Below, in pieces: positions 45,630 through 55,558 of a stretch of DNA of 64,000 nt. Within the stretch, counting starts at the first letter, position 1. Each line of letters starts with the position of its first letter. The stretch spans positions 1 through 64,000 of the forward strand of contig JADCFA010000005.1 in assembly GCA_020249775.1 (NCBI GenBank), given 5' to 3'. The notes beneath the pieces were generated by a model. It saw nothing but the letters and a program-made list of their open reading frames with translations, made no database searches and was not told where the DNA came from. The DNA is from Roseomonas sp. GTDB lineage: Bacteria; Pseudomonadota; Alphaproteobacteria; Acetobacterales; Acetobacteraceae. The position numbers and the translations under genes are program-made.

Positions 45630-46469
45630 TCAGTCCGGCAACAGCACCGCTTCCAGCGTCATCAGCACAGGATTATCGCCGGGCGTCAGCACGCCTGAGC
45701 TCAAATGCCCGGTCAAATCCACCATCGCCACATCAAGCCGCGTGGCACCTGGGCGAATCACGCCATCGCGGATCAGCATTTCGGTCGCGAAATTATCCAC
45801 TGGCGGCGCATTGGCATAACGCGCGCCGATGATGCTGCCGACACCGCCATGCAGCCGCGCCGTGCCGAAACCAGCACCCGCCGCTGCCGCTTCAAGCGCA
45901 GCCGTGATGTCCTGATTGGGGCAAAGCCGGATAGCGATGCCATTTACGCTGGTCGCACTTGGCGGCGTGGTGGCAACTGGCGTGAATAGCTTGAAGCCGG
46001 TTTCGGCATCCTGGCGCGCTTCAAACCGAGCACCTGAAATCATGACGCCTTGCGCGCGGATCGGCGCGGCGATGGTGGTTTCTTCCGGCAGCATATGGCC
46101 GCCGCCGGCGCGGCCATCGGCTTCGGTCCAGAAGCCATGGCAGTGAAAAAAAGGTGCGCCATCGCGAAAACCGACGGTGATGGATGCCACATCAAGCCGC
46201 GTGGCGCCCGCTGGTCGGAAGGTTTCGCTGTAATAGGCGGCATGGGACGGATCGGGTGCCAGCGCCGGGATCACATAAGCGAATGGCCCCAAAGCACCGC
46301 CTGAAAGCTTGAGGCACCCGCCCTCTGCCCCATGGGCGCGGGCCAGATCATGCAAGGCGCTGAGCAAGCTGGCCCCGCGCGGCAATTCCACATCAACCGC
46401 CTGCGCGCGCACTGGATGGGCGATGATGCGCTCCGGCCCCGCAGGCCCCGGTTGCTGGATGTGGCGCAT
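45630..46469 (-). CDS. Protein with two PPC/DUF296-type domains
   Basis: The 279-residue protein appears to contain two copies of the PPC (DUF296) domain. The first (about 1-125) contains a leading GASLLSALHDLARAHGAEGG and the metal-binding PFFHCHGFW. The second (about 145-279) has ITAALEAAAAGAGFGTARL and a degenerate HLSSGVL. PPC domains are found in plant AT-hook proteins and in uncharacterised bacterial proteins, with zinc-binding histidines. Start 46469 is chosen over 46520 because MRHIQQPG follows GACAGACAGGTC. Function unknown. Confidence 0.7.
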   Translation of the reverse strand: MRHIQQPGPAGPERIIAHPVRAQAVDVELPRGASLLSALHDLARAHGAEGGCLKLSGGALGPFAYVIPALAPDPSHAAYYSETFRPAGATRLDVASITVGFRDGAPFFHCHGFWTEADGRAGGGHMLPEETTIAAPIRAQGVMISGARFEARQDAETGFKLFTPVATTPPSATSVNGIAIRLCPNQDITAALEAAAAGAGFGTARLHGGVGSIIGARYANAPPVDNFATEMLIRDGVIRPGATRLDVAMVDLTGHLSSGVLTPGDNPVLMTLEAVLLPD

Positions 46470-46516
46470 GACCTGTCTGTCCCCCCCTGTCAGTCGCCAC
46501 GCAGTGTCAAGGGGTT

Positions 46517-46798
46517 TCAATGCAGCGTAAACACCCCATTGGCGTAACGCAGTTCCGCCGGCCGCGTCAGCGCAGCGGAAGCCACCCGCACCGAGTGCAA
46601 AGGCCCGTCAATCTCGCGCTGCCAGAAGGCCAAAAACCGGTCCAGTTCCGGGAAATCCGGCGCCCGATCCAACTTCTGCCAAATGAAGCTTTGCAGCACA
46701 TGCGGGTGATCCGGCAGATGATAGAGCAATTCGGCCGTGGTCAGCCGCCAATCCGGGATACGCACCACGCTTTCCAACCCCTGAAGCTTAAGGCTCAT
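46517..46798 (-). CDS. Usg-like protein
   Basis: The 93-residue protein matches the Usg family of alphaproteobacteria: LTTAELLYHLPDHPHVLQSF, then FPELDRFLAFWQREIDGPLH and SVRVAS near the C-terminus. Usg was first noticed near tryptophan-pathway genes, but its activity is not established. It is divergent from groES, with 283 bases between, and is preceded by AAAAGGAAG. The nearest CIRCE operator lies about 115 bases upstream of its start. Confidence 0.85.
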   Translation of the reverse strand: MSLKLQGLESVVRIPDWRLTTAELLYHLPDHPHVLQSFIWQKLDRAPDFPELDRFLAFWQREIDGPLHSVRVASAALTRPAELRYANGVFTLH

Positions 46799-46913
46799 CT
46801 TCCTTTTCCTATGCCGTCACAAGCCATCCTGCCCCGGCGTCCCGCCGGGACAGGGTGGAAGCTTGCCATGACGACTCCGGGGGCTTGCAAGAAAAATATT
46901 TGATATCAATGTT

Positions 46914-46940
46914 TTAGCACTAGCACGCTTTGAGTGCTGC
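46914..46940 (+). promoter_or_regulatory. CIRCE element (HrcA operator) 1
   Basis: TTAGCACTA - nine bases - GAGTGCTGC, matching the CIRCE consensus TTAGCACTC-N9-GAGTGCTAA at 15 of 18 arm positions. It ends seven bases before the -35 box of the groESL promoter. HrcA binds such sites and represses groESL until heat shock. Confidence 0.85.
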
Positions 46941-46947
46941 CAACCGC

Positions 46948-46976
46948 TTGACGCGCGGCACCGCCCAGCTTACATC
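46948..46976 (+). promoter_or_regulatory. groESL promoter
   Basis: TTGACG (46948-46953) and TACATC (46971-46976) are separated by 17 bases. The context CTTGAC and CTTACAT also resembles the RpoH-type consensus of alphaproteobacteria, so heat-shock sigma use is possible. It lies between the two CIRCE elements, the second of which covers the expected start site. Confidence 0.75.
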
Positions 46977-46977
46977 G

Positions 46978-47004
46978 CTGGCACTCCTCTGGGGGGAGTG
47001 CTAA
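46978..47004 (+). promoter_or_regulatory. CIRCE element (HrcA operator) 2
   Basis: CTGGCACTC - nine bases - GAGTGCTAA. The right arm is a perfect consensus half and the left arm differs at two positions. It begins two bases after the -10 box, so bound HrcA would block initiation and the operator would be in the groESL leader. Confidence 0.85.
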
Positions 47005-47081
47005 CGGCCGTGGCACCCTCGGTGACCGGTCAGGCTTCCCAGAGCGAGCCGTCATCAACCCGAGGCTCAGGAGAGGACCTT

Positions 47082-47372
47082 ATGAAATTTCGTCCCCTGC
47101 ATGACCGCGTTCTGGTTCGCCGCGTTAATGCGGAAGAAAAGACCGCCGGTGGTATCATCATCCCCGACACCGCGAAGGAAAAGCCCCAGGAAGGCGAAGT
47201 CGTCGCCGTGGGCGCCGGCACCTTGAACGAAAAGGGCGATCTCCGTCCGCTCGACGTCAAGGCTGGCGATCGCATCCTGTTCGGCAAGTGGTCCGGCACC
47301 GAAGTGAAGCTGAATGGCGAGGAGCTCCTGATCATGAAGGAATCCGACGTCATGGGCATTCTCGCCGCCTGA
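47082..47372 (+). CDS. groES: Co-chaperonin GroES
   Basis: The 96-residue heptameric lid of the GroEL chamber. It starts [14 protein letters not shown], with the mobile loop around [13 protein letters not shown] and the roof segment following, and ends [10 protein letters not shown]. The ATG at 47082 follows AGGAGAGG. The 41-base gap to groEL and the two upstream CIRCE sites show the usual HrcA-controlled operon. Longer in-frame readings upstream overlap the CIRCE element and are not used. Confidence 0.98.
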   Translation: MKFRPLHDRVLVRRVNAEEKTAGGIIIPDTAKEKPQEGEVVAVGAGTLNEKGDLRPLDVKAGDRILFGKWSGTEVKLNGEELLIMKESDVMGILAA

Positions 47373-47398
47373 TCGCCGATTTTCCAATCAGAACCTGA

Positions 47399-49054
<1,656 letters not shown>

Positions 49055-49080
49055 TCCCTCGCAAATTGCGAAGCATTGGG

Positions 49081-49109
49081 GGCGGTCCTTCGGGGCCGCC
49101 CTTCTTGTT
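49081..49109 (+). terminator. Rho-independent terminator of groESL
   Basis: GGCGGTCC pairs with GGGCCGCC (one G-U) across a TTCG tetraloop and is followed by CTTCTTGTT. It begins 27 bases after the groEL stop codon. Confidence 0.85.
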
Positions 49110-49115
49110 GGGAAG

Positions 49116-50093
49116 TTATTGTTTGCGCGCCCGAAAGGCCGAGATACGCCCATCAATCAGCAAAAGCCCAATCCCAATCATGCCCATGCCGATGAAGTGC
49201 TTGGTCGCCAGGCTTTCACCTAGGAAAAGGCCCCCTAGTAAAATAGCACTTATTGGAATGAGAAACGTCACCAGCAGTAAATTGGTGGCACCCGCCGCCG
49301 CAAGAATACGGAAGTAAAGAACATAGGCGAGCGCGGTGGAAGCGACACCAATCGCGATGATGGCCGCCCAGGCTTGGATGCTCGGTGGCGCCAGATTCCA
49401 TGGGTGATCCACCAAAAGCACAAGGGGCAGCATCAGCAGGCTTGAGGCGGTGACCTGGCCTGTCGCGGTAGCCAAGGGCGGCACACCCATGCGCTTGAAG
49501 CGCCGTCCAAAAATACCGGCAAAGGCGTAGGAGAGTGCTGCGGCAAGGCAGGCCAATTGTGCGACAAGCCCGGTGCCCAAGCCCGCGAGCAATTCCGCCC
49601 CAAGCATCAGGATCACCCCCAAAAGCCCCAGAGCAACGCCCGCTATCTTGCCCGCGCTCAGTTTCTCATCATGCGTCAAGAAATGCGCGACCAAAACCGT
49701 GAAAAGCGGCGTGGTGGCATTCAGGATAGCGGCCAAGCCGCTGGAAATATAATGTTGACCCCAAACGAATAACGCGAAGGGAATGGCATTGTTCAAAAGC
49801 CCCATGCCGAAGAACGCCGACCAAAGCCCCTTCATGCGCGGCATGCGGATATTCATCAGGGTCAGCACCGCCCAAAGCGTCAACGCCGCAATCCCAACGC
49901 GCGCCAGAACAATGGTGAGGGAAGGTAATTCCTGCACCGCAACACCGTTGAAAAAGAAGGATCCACCCCAAAGCACGGAAAGCGCAATCAGCATGGCCCA
50001 TTCCTTGGCGCCCATGGGTAGTTGGACAGGCGGTACGGATGGGGACTGCGTCATTGGTGATCCGGACGGTACGGGGTTACCAATGCCAACCAT
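49116..50093 (-). CDS. EamA/DMT-family transporter
   Basis: A 325-residue membrane protein with ten hydrophobic segments arranged as two EamA repeats. The first repeat begins EWAMLIALSVLWGGSFFFNG and the second follows YAFAGIFGRRFKRMG. The family exports amino acids or metabolites. The ATG at 50054 (MTQSPSVPP) is an equally likely start, since neither has a clear ribosome site. It converges with groESL, so the terminator there protects it. Confidence 0.88.
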   Translation of the reverse strand: MVGIGNPVPSGSPMTQSPSVPPVQLPMGAKEWAMLIALSVLWGGSFFFNGVAVQELPSLTIVLARVGIAALTLWAVLTLMNIRMPRMKGLWSAFFGMGLLNNAIPFALFVWGQHYISSGLAAILNATTPLFTVLVAHFLTHDEKLSAGKIAGVALGLLGVILMLGAELLAGLGTGLVAQLACLAAALSYAFAGIFGRRFKRMGVPPLATATGQVTASSLLMLPLVLLVDHPWNLAPPSIQAWAAIIAIGVASTALAYVLYFRILAAAGATNLLLVTFLIPISAILLGGLFLGESLATKHFIGMGMIGIGLLLIDGRISAFRARKQ

Positions 50094-50161
50094 GATTTCT
50101 TGGGCAGCGCCATCCGTTTTTTGCTTTGACTTAAAAAAGCGCCTCTTTCCCGCAAAGGGGC

Positions 50162-50773
50162 CTAGTTCAACAACACCCCATGCTGCCGCAAGAACCCGAG
50201 CAAGGGCAGCAAAGGCAGGCCCAGTATCGCCGGCTGATCGCCCTCAATCCTGTCAAATAATTGCGCGCCATGGCCTTCCAGCCGATAGGCGCCGACTGAA
50301 GAAAGCAAAGCCTCACCCTCGGCGGTCAGATAGGCGTCCAGAAAAGCGTCCGAGAAGTCACGCATAGTCAAGCGGGGTTTTGCCACATGCTGCCAGATGC
50401 GCTGGCCGCCGCGATGGCAGACCAGCGCCGTCACCAATTCATGCCGCCGTCCGCGCAGGCGTTGCAGATGCGCGCGCGCCGCCGCCATATCGGGTGGCTT
50501 GTCGAACCAGGCGCCCTCACAGACCAGCAATTGATCGGCGCCAATCACCAGCGCATCGGGCGCGGCGCTTGCCACGCGTTCGGCCTTGGCATCGGCCAGG
50601 ATCAGCGCTGCCTCATCCGCAGAAATCCCCTCAGCCTGCGCGGCTTCCTTGATCGCGGCCTCATCCACGCCAGCAACGCGCGTTTCGAACTGTAGCCCAG
50701 CGCCTTCTAGCACCGCGCGTCGCGCCGTGGAAGCCGATGCAAGGATAAGTGCCGGCGCTGCCGCCTGGATCAC
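50162..50773 (-). CDS. Maf-family nucleotide pyrophosphatase
   Basis: A 203-residue Maf/YceF-type nucleoside triphosphate pyrophosphatase. It begins LILASASTARRAVLEGAG with the conserved SAS-x-x-R, and VIGADQLLVCEGAWFDKPPD follows with the active-site Asp/Gln/Lys. SSVGAYRLEGHGAQLFDRIEGD is the C-terminal signature. It hydrolyses non-canonical NTPs and is linked to cell-division arrest. Its start overlaps the upstream Bug gene by four bases, an odd operon partner. Confidence 0.92.
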   Translation of the reverse strand: MIQAAAPALILASASTARRAVLEGAGLQFETRVAGVDEAAIKEAAQAEGISADEAALILADAKAERVASAAPDALVIGADQLLVCEGAWFDKPPDMAAARAHLQRLRGRRHELVTALVCHRGGQRIWQHVAKPRLTMRDFSDAFLDAYLTAEGEALLSSVGAYRLEGHGAQLFDRIEGDQPAILGLPLLPLLGFLRQHGVLLN

Positions 50774-51711
50774 TGCCGCGCTTCCGGCCTAAGGCCAAGC
50801 GCCGCTTCCTCACCCGCCGCCGCCGTCAAATAGGCCGCGTAGCCCGGGCCATCCCGCAAATCTTCGGTCATGCCGAGCCGCGCCATCACCGCCTTGACGG
50901 AAGGTGCACGCAGCGCGGCGGCGAAGGCAGCTTCCAGCCTTTGGCGCTCGGCCACCGGCATATTGGGTGGCCCGATCAGGCCGAAAGGTGCGGTTTCCGT
51001 CAGCCCATAGCCAAGCTCAACCAGGGTCGGCACATCGGGCCAGCGCGGATTTCGCTGAGGGGACCAAAGCGTGAGCCAACGCGCTTCCCCTTGATCCACC
51101 GCCACATGCAGCCGCGCGCCACCGGCCATGACATCCAAATCGCCCGCCAAAAGCGCTTCAACGCCATCGGCCGCGCCGCGGAAGGGTAGATGCACGGCCT
51201 GGATGTTTTCCTTCACCATCAGCCGCGCCATGGTGACATGGCCAACCGAACCCACGCCCGCACTGCCAAAGGATAGCTGGCCGGGCTTCTGCCGAGCCTC
51301 ATTAATGAAGTCGCGCCAGCCGCCGGGAAACCGATCGGCCTTGGCAATCACGCCATAGGTCCCGCCCGCTAGGCACATGATGGGCGTGGCATCCCGTCCC
51401 ATGGTGAAATCCACGCCACGCTCGACCAAGGCGCGCAAGGTTACCACCGGGAACAGCATCACCACCGATCCATCCGGGGGCGCGGTCCGTAATTGGGACA
51501 AAAGCCTAAGTCCGGTCCGGCTTGGCTTATTCTCAAGCCGGATTTCCTGCCCAAGCGCCTTGCTCGCGGATTTTGCCAAGGCGCGCATGAGCTGATCCGT
51601 TGCGCCCCCTTCGGCGAAAGGCACCAGCAGGGTAACGCTACCCTTTTGCGCGACTGCAAGGTTTGGCGCGGCCAGCAGCCCCGTACTCAACAAAAACAGC
51701 CGCCGCTTCAT
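50770..51711 (-). CDS. Bug-family binding protein
   Basis: A 313-residue exported binding protein with signal MKRRLFLLSTGLLAAPNLAVA, then VTLLVPFAEGGATDQLMRA and LENKPSRTGLRLLSQL. Its motifs are less typical than in the other Bug proteins of the window (VHLPFRGAADGVEALLAG). It overlaps the HD-domain gene upstream and the maf gene downstream by four bases each. The three are therefore likely cotranslated. Confidence 0.88.
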   Translation of the reverse strand: MKRRLFLLSTGLLAAPNLAVAQKGSVTLLVPFAEGGATDQLMRALAKSASKALGQEIRLENKPSRTGLRLLSQLRTAPPDGSVVMLFPVVTLRALVERGVDFTMGRDATPIMCLAGGTYGVIAKADRFPGGWRDFINEARQKPGQLSFGSAGVGSVGHVTMARLMVKENIQAVHLPFRGAADGVEALLAGDLDVMAGGARLHVAVDQGEARWLTLWSPQRNPRWPDVPTLVELGYGLTETAPFGLIGPPNMPVAERQRLEAAFAAALRAPSVKAVMARLGMTEDLRDGPGYAAYLTAAAGEEAALGLRPEARQ

Positions 51712-52259
51712 GGCATTTCGCTCGCAAGCCTTGCCAAGGCGGCGCGATAGGTCGTGTCGAACAAGGCGTCCAGGCCAGCGTTCACGCCCTTAAGGCCCGC
51801 CGCCACGCGGCCTGCCCAGCCGACATATTCGATGCGGCGCGCATGGTTCCAATTCGCCGGCGGGCTTTCGGCGATGGAGCGTAGATTCGCGATTTTATCA
51901 GCAAGTTTCAATTGCTTGGCCGCTTCGCTATGCTTTGGCGCCTGGCTGATCTGCAAGGCCTTCCTGATTTCCTTAGGCTTTTCTTTATCATCGGTTGCTT
52001 CGGCGACCAAGCCCGCAATCACAGGGCCGAAAACAGCTATCAGATCGGCATCGGTGGTCTCGGTATCCTCGACCGTGTCGTGCAGCAGCCCGGCCAGGAT
52101 GGCTTCCTCCGGCGCGCCATGTTCGGCGAGGATGGCGGCAACCTCGATCACGTGATTGACATAGGGCTCCGCAGCCGCGCCCTTGCGCACCTGCCCCGCA
52201 TGGGCGCGGGCAGCGAAAAGCGTGGCGCGCAGAAGCTGCGCTGAGAAGCTGGCCTCCAT
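51708..52259 (-). CDS. HD-domain metal-dependent hydrolase (MESH1/RelA-SpoT-like)
   Basis: The 183-residue protein has the HD domain layout of ppGpp hydrolases: ARAHAGQVRKG, PYVNHVIEVAAIL with His, LAGLLHDTVEDTETT with the HD pair and the ED motif, then LADKIANLRSI. There is no synthetase or TGS domain, so it fits the small alarmone hydrolase (MESH1-like) class; a phosphohydrolase for another nucleotide is possible. It is first in the operon with a Bug gene and maf. This is an inference for ppGpp. Confidence 0.8.
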   Translation of the reverse strand: MEASFSAQLLRATLFAARAHAGQVRKGAAAEPYVNHVIEVAAILAEHGAPEEAILAGLLHDTVEDTETTDADLIAVFGPVIAGLVAEATDDKEKPKEIRKALQISQAPKHSEAAKQLKLADKIANLRSIAESPPANWNHARRIEYVGWAGRVAAGLKGVNAGLDALFDTTYRAALARLASEMP

Positions 52260-52333
52260 GAAGGGTCAGTAGCGCCCCAGTGCAAAATCGGAAAGGGGAT
52301 GCAAGCGGCGCGAAAGCCTGATAAGGCGCCGCC

Positions 52334-53308
52334 ATGCCGAGAGCAATCATAACGCGCCGCGCCTTGATCGCGGCCAGCCCATGCCTTGCCGCGCCCGCCC
52401 TGGCGCAGGCGCCCTATCCCAACCGGCCGATCCGTTTGGTGGTGGGCTTCACCCCAGGCGGGGCGACCGATATCTCGGCGCGCGCCTTTGCGCCCAAAAT
52501 GTCGGAAGTGCTGGGCCAGCCGGTGATTGTGGAAAACCGCCCCGGCGCGGGCAGTAACCTCGCTACGGAAATCGTCGCCCGCAGCCCCGCCGATGGCTAT
52601 ACCATCCTGCTGGCGACACTGGGCGCGCTTGTGATCAGCCCCATGGTGATGCGCCTGCCGATAGACCCGGCGCGGGATCTGGTGCCGATTTCCATCGCCG
52701 TTGACCTGTTCAATATCCTGACCGTGCCGGCGGGGCGGCCCTGGAACACCGCGGCCGATATCATCGCCGCCGCCAAGGCGCGGCCCGGAGAGCTCTCCTG
52801 GGGCCATAGCGGCATTGGCAGCGCGCCCCAATTGGCCGGCCTGCTTTTCGCCAAAATGGCCGGGATTGAGACGATTGAGGTCTCCTATCGCGGTGGCGGC
52901 CTGGTCGCGACGGATTTGATTTCGGGCCGGCTGGATTATGGCTTCCCGACCTCGCCTTCCGTCATGGCGCATATTGAAAGCGGCAAGCTGCGCGGGCTTG
53001 CGGTGCCAACCCTGCAACGCTCTCGGCTACTGCCCAATATCCCAACGGTCGCGGAAACCGGCCTGCCTGGTTTCAACGTGCCATCCTGGTATGCGGTGGT
53101 CGCGCCGCGCGGCACGCCGGAACCCGCCGTGCAGCGCCTGGCGCAGGCCATGCGGGTGGCGCTGGAAGATCAGGACGTGATCGGCATCCTGAACCGCAAT
53201 GGGCTGGAAGCCATGCCCTCAACGCCAGCGGAATTCGCCGCTGCCTGGGCCGCCGAGCGCACCAAATGGGAACCGATCATTCGCGAAAGCGGCATCAGGA
53301 TTGAATAG
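52334..53308 (+). CDS. Bug-family binding protein
   Basis: A 324-residue exported binding protein. The signal reads TRRALIAASPCLAAPALA, then YPNRPIRLVVGFTPGGATDI, VIVENRPGAGSNLATEIVAR and VSYRGGGLVATDLISGRLDY follow. It is transcribed alone, upstream of proA, with only 50 bases between. No membrane component is near. Confidence 0.92.
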   Translation: MPRAIITRRALIAASPCLAAPALAQAPYPNRPIRLVVGFTPGGATDISARAFAPKMSEVLGQPVIVENRPGAGSNLATEIVARSPADGYTILLATLGALVISPMVMRLPIDPARDLVPISIAVDLFNILTVPAGRPWNTAADIIAAAKARPGELSWGHSGIGSAPQLAGLLFAKMAGIETIEVSYRGGGLVATDLISGRLDYGFPTSPSVMAHIESGKLRGLAVPTLQRSRLLPNIPTVAETGLPGFNVPSWYAVVAPRGTPEPAVQRLAQAMRVALEDQDVIGILNRNGLEAMPSTPAEFAAAWAAERTKWEPIIRESGIRIE

Positions 53309-53358
53309 GCGCGCGGGGTTGATCTGGCCTATAAGGCGGCAGAAAGGATTTTTTGCCC

Positions 53359-54624
53359 GTGAACGCCATGCCCCCCGATCCCGCCCAGGCCCTTGAAGCA
53401 GCCGCCCGCGCCGCACGCGCGGCGACAATTGCCCTGGCTGGCGCGCCAAGCGCGGTGAAGGATCAGGCGCTGCTTCTGGCCGCGGCGGCGCTGCGTGAGC
53501 AGGAAGGCGCAATCATCGCCGCCAATGCCGAAGACATCGCCGCCGCACCTGGATTGTCGCCGGCCTTTCGTGATCGGTTATTGCTGAATACCGGGCGCAT
53601 CGAAGCCATGGCGAAGGGGCTTGAGGAAGTGGCCGCGCTGCCCGATCCGGTGGGCCGTGTGCTTGCGGAATGGAAGCGCCCCAACGGGCTTCGCCTGCAA
53701 CGCGTGGCGCAGCCGCTTGGCGTCATTGGCATGATTTTCGAAAGCCGGCCCAATGTTACCGCCGATGCTGCTGCGCTCTGCCTCAAATCCGGCAATGCGG
53801 TGATTTTGCGCGGCGGGTCGGAAAGCTTGCGCAGTGCCACCGCCATTCATGCCTGCATGGTGCAAGGGCTGAGAGGCGCTGGCCTGCCGGAAACTGCGGT
53901 GCAAGTGGCGCCGAGTGCTGATCGCGCTTTTGTCGGCGCCATGCTGCGTGCTGCGGGCCTGATTGACCTGATCGTGCCGCGTGGCGGCAAGGGCCTGGTG
54001 ACGCGCGTTTTGGAAGAAGCCCGCGTGCCCGTGCTGGCGCATGCGGAAGGGCTTTGCCACACCTATATCCATGCCGGCGCGGATCACGCCATGGCGCGCG
54101 CTGTGCTGGCCAATGCCAAAATGCGCCGCACCGGCGTTTGTGGCGCAACCGAAACCCTGCTGATTGATGCCGCCATCGCGCCCTTGCTTTTGCCCGCCCT
54201 GATTGCGGATTTGCGCGCGCTTGGCTGCGATTTCCGCGCTGATGAGGCAGCGCGCGCTATCGTGCCGGACCTCAAGCCCGCAACCGATGGGGATTATGCC
54301 ACTGAATGGCTAGATGCGATCCTGTCGGTAAAACTGGTCTCGGGCGTTGACGAGGCGCTTGCGCATATTCGCCGCTTCGGCAGTGAGCATACGGAGGCGA
54401 TCATCACTGAAGATGTCAGGGCTGCGCAGCAATTCCTGGATGGTATTGCTTCTGCCGTTGGGCTTTGGAATGCCTCCACGCAATTCTGCGATGGCAGCGA
54501 ATTCGGCTTTGGCGCGGAAATCGGCATCGCGACCGGGCGGCTGCATGCGCGCGGGCCTGTGGGGCTCGAGCAGCTTTGCACCTATCGCTACAAGATTTTC
54601 GGCACAGGGCAGGTCAGGCCGTGA
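53359..54624 (+). CDS. proA: Gamma-glutamyl phosphate reductase
   Basis: An about 421-residue enzyme that reduces gamma-glutamyl phosphate to glutamate semialdehyde in proline synthesis. The N-terminal ALDH-like domain contains IGMIFESRPNVTADAAALCL. The catalytic Cys lies in AKMRRTGVCGATETLLID and the C-terminal part contains TQFCDGSEFGFGAEIGIATG. GTG 53359 lies ten bases after AAGGA; TTG 53353 and ATG 53368 are alternatives. The partner proB is not upstream here. Confidence 0.95.
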   Translation: MNAMPPDPAQALEAAARAARAATIALAGAPSAVKDQALLLAAAALREQEGAIIAANAEDIAAAPGLSPAFRDRLLLNTGRIEAMAKGLEEVAALPDPVGRVLAEWKRPNGLRLQRVAQPLGVIGMIFESRPNVTADAAALCLKSGNAVILRGGSESLRSATAIHACMVQGLRGAGLPETAVQVAPSADRAFVGAMLRAAGLIDLIVPRGGKGLVTRVLEEARVPVLAHAEGLCHTYIHAGADHAMARAVLANAKMRRTGVCGATETLLIDAAIAPLLLPALIADLRALGCDFRADEAARAIVPDLKPATDGDYATEWLDAILSVKLVSGVDEALAHIRRFGSEHTEAIITEDVRAAQQFLDGIASAVGLWNASTQFCDGSEFGFGAEIGIATGRLHARGPVGLEQLCTYRYKIFGTGQVRP

Positions 54625-55481
54625 TGATGCGGCGGCTTATCGCCGCGCTGCTGCTGGGCCTCGCGCTGGCGCCCGCCGCGCGCGCTGCATGCCCTGATGA
54701 TGCGGCGATTGCGCGCTTCGCCGGGCAAATCCTGCAGCGCCAATCGCCCACACCTTTCGCTGCGCTATCGCCTGCCGATGGGCGCTGCGTGCAGGACAAG
54801 CTTGTCGCGCTTTTCGCCCAACCCTTGGGAGACATTGTCGGCTTCAAGCTTGGCCTGACCAACCCCGCCATCCAACAGCGCTTCGGTATTGACCATCCTA
54901 TTCGCGGCAGGATTTTCCACGCGACGCTGCGCGCTTCTTCGGGCGCCGAGATCGAAGCACGCTTCGGCGCCGTGCCGGTCTTGGAAGCGGATATGCTGGT
55001 GCGTATTTCGGTAGGTGGGGTTGAGGCCGCGCTTAATGACCATGCCGCGCTGATCCGCCATATTGATCAGGTCATTCCCTTCATTGAATTGCCTGATCTG
55101 GTCTATGCGCCGGACCATCGCCCAAGCCTTGGCGATCTGCTCGCCATCAATGTCGGCGCACGGCTTGGCGTAAAAGGGCGCCCGATTACGGTGACCCCCA
55201 GCGCGGATTTCATCGCGGCGCTGGGGCGGATGAGTATTTCACTGCATCAGGATGGGCGGGAGGTTTCGCGCGCCCCGGGCGCTGCGATCCTCGGCCATCC
55301 CTTGAATGCGCTGGCCTGGATTGCGCGGGATTTGGCGCGGGAGGGCCGGCCCTTGCGAGAGGGGGATATCATCTCGCTCGGGTCTTTTTCCCCACCGCAG
55401 CCAGTGGTCGCGGGCCAGGTCTGGACCGCGCGCTATGAAGGTTTGGATCAGCCGCAGGATGTGGTGGTGCGGTTCAAATAA
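54624..55481 (+). CDS. Exported 2-keto-4-pentenoate hydratase-like protein
   Basis: The N-terminus (MMRRLIAALLLGLALAPAARAAC) is a clear signal peptide with cleavage near residue 21-22. The rest matches the MhpD/fumarylacetoacetate-hydrolase hydratase fold: VGFKLGLTNPAIQQRFGI, VLEADMLVRISV with metal-binding acids, FIELPDLVY and GHPLNALAWIARDLA. Two cysteines (23 and 55) could form a disulphide in the periplasm. The usual MhpD enzymes are cytosolic, so export is odd. The ATG at 54624 overlaps the proA stop (TGATG). Catalytic role unproven. Confidence 0.8.
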   Translation: MMRRLIAALLLGLALAPAARAACPDDAAIARFAGQILQRQSPTPFAALSPADGRCVQDKLVALFAQPLGDIVGFKLGLTNPAIQQRFGIDHPIRGRIFHATLRASSGAEIEARFGAVPVLEADMLVRISVGGVEAALNDHAALIRHIDQVIPFIELPDLVYAPDHRPSLGDLLAINVGARLGVKGRPITVTPSADFIAALGRMSISLHQDGREVSRAPGAAILGHPLNALAWIARDLAREGRPLREGDIISLGSFSPPQPVVAGQVWTARYEGLDQPQDVVVRFK

Positions 55482-55558
55482 CTTGACCGTTTCGCGGAAC
55501 GCGTGCCGCCTGCTATGATGACAACCTAATTTCTTGGCGATCAGGAAAGTCCGGAAGC

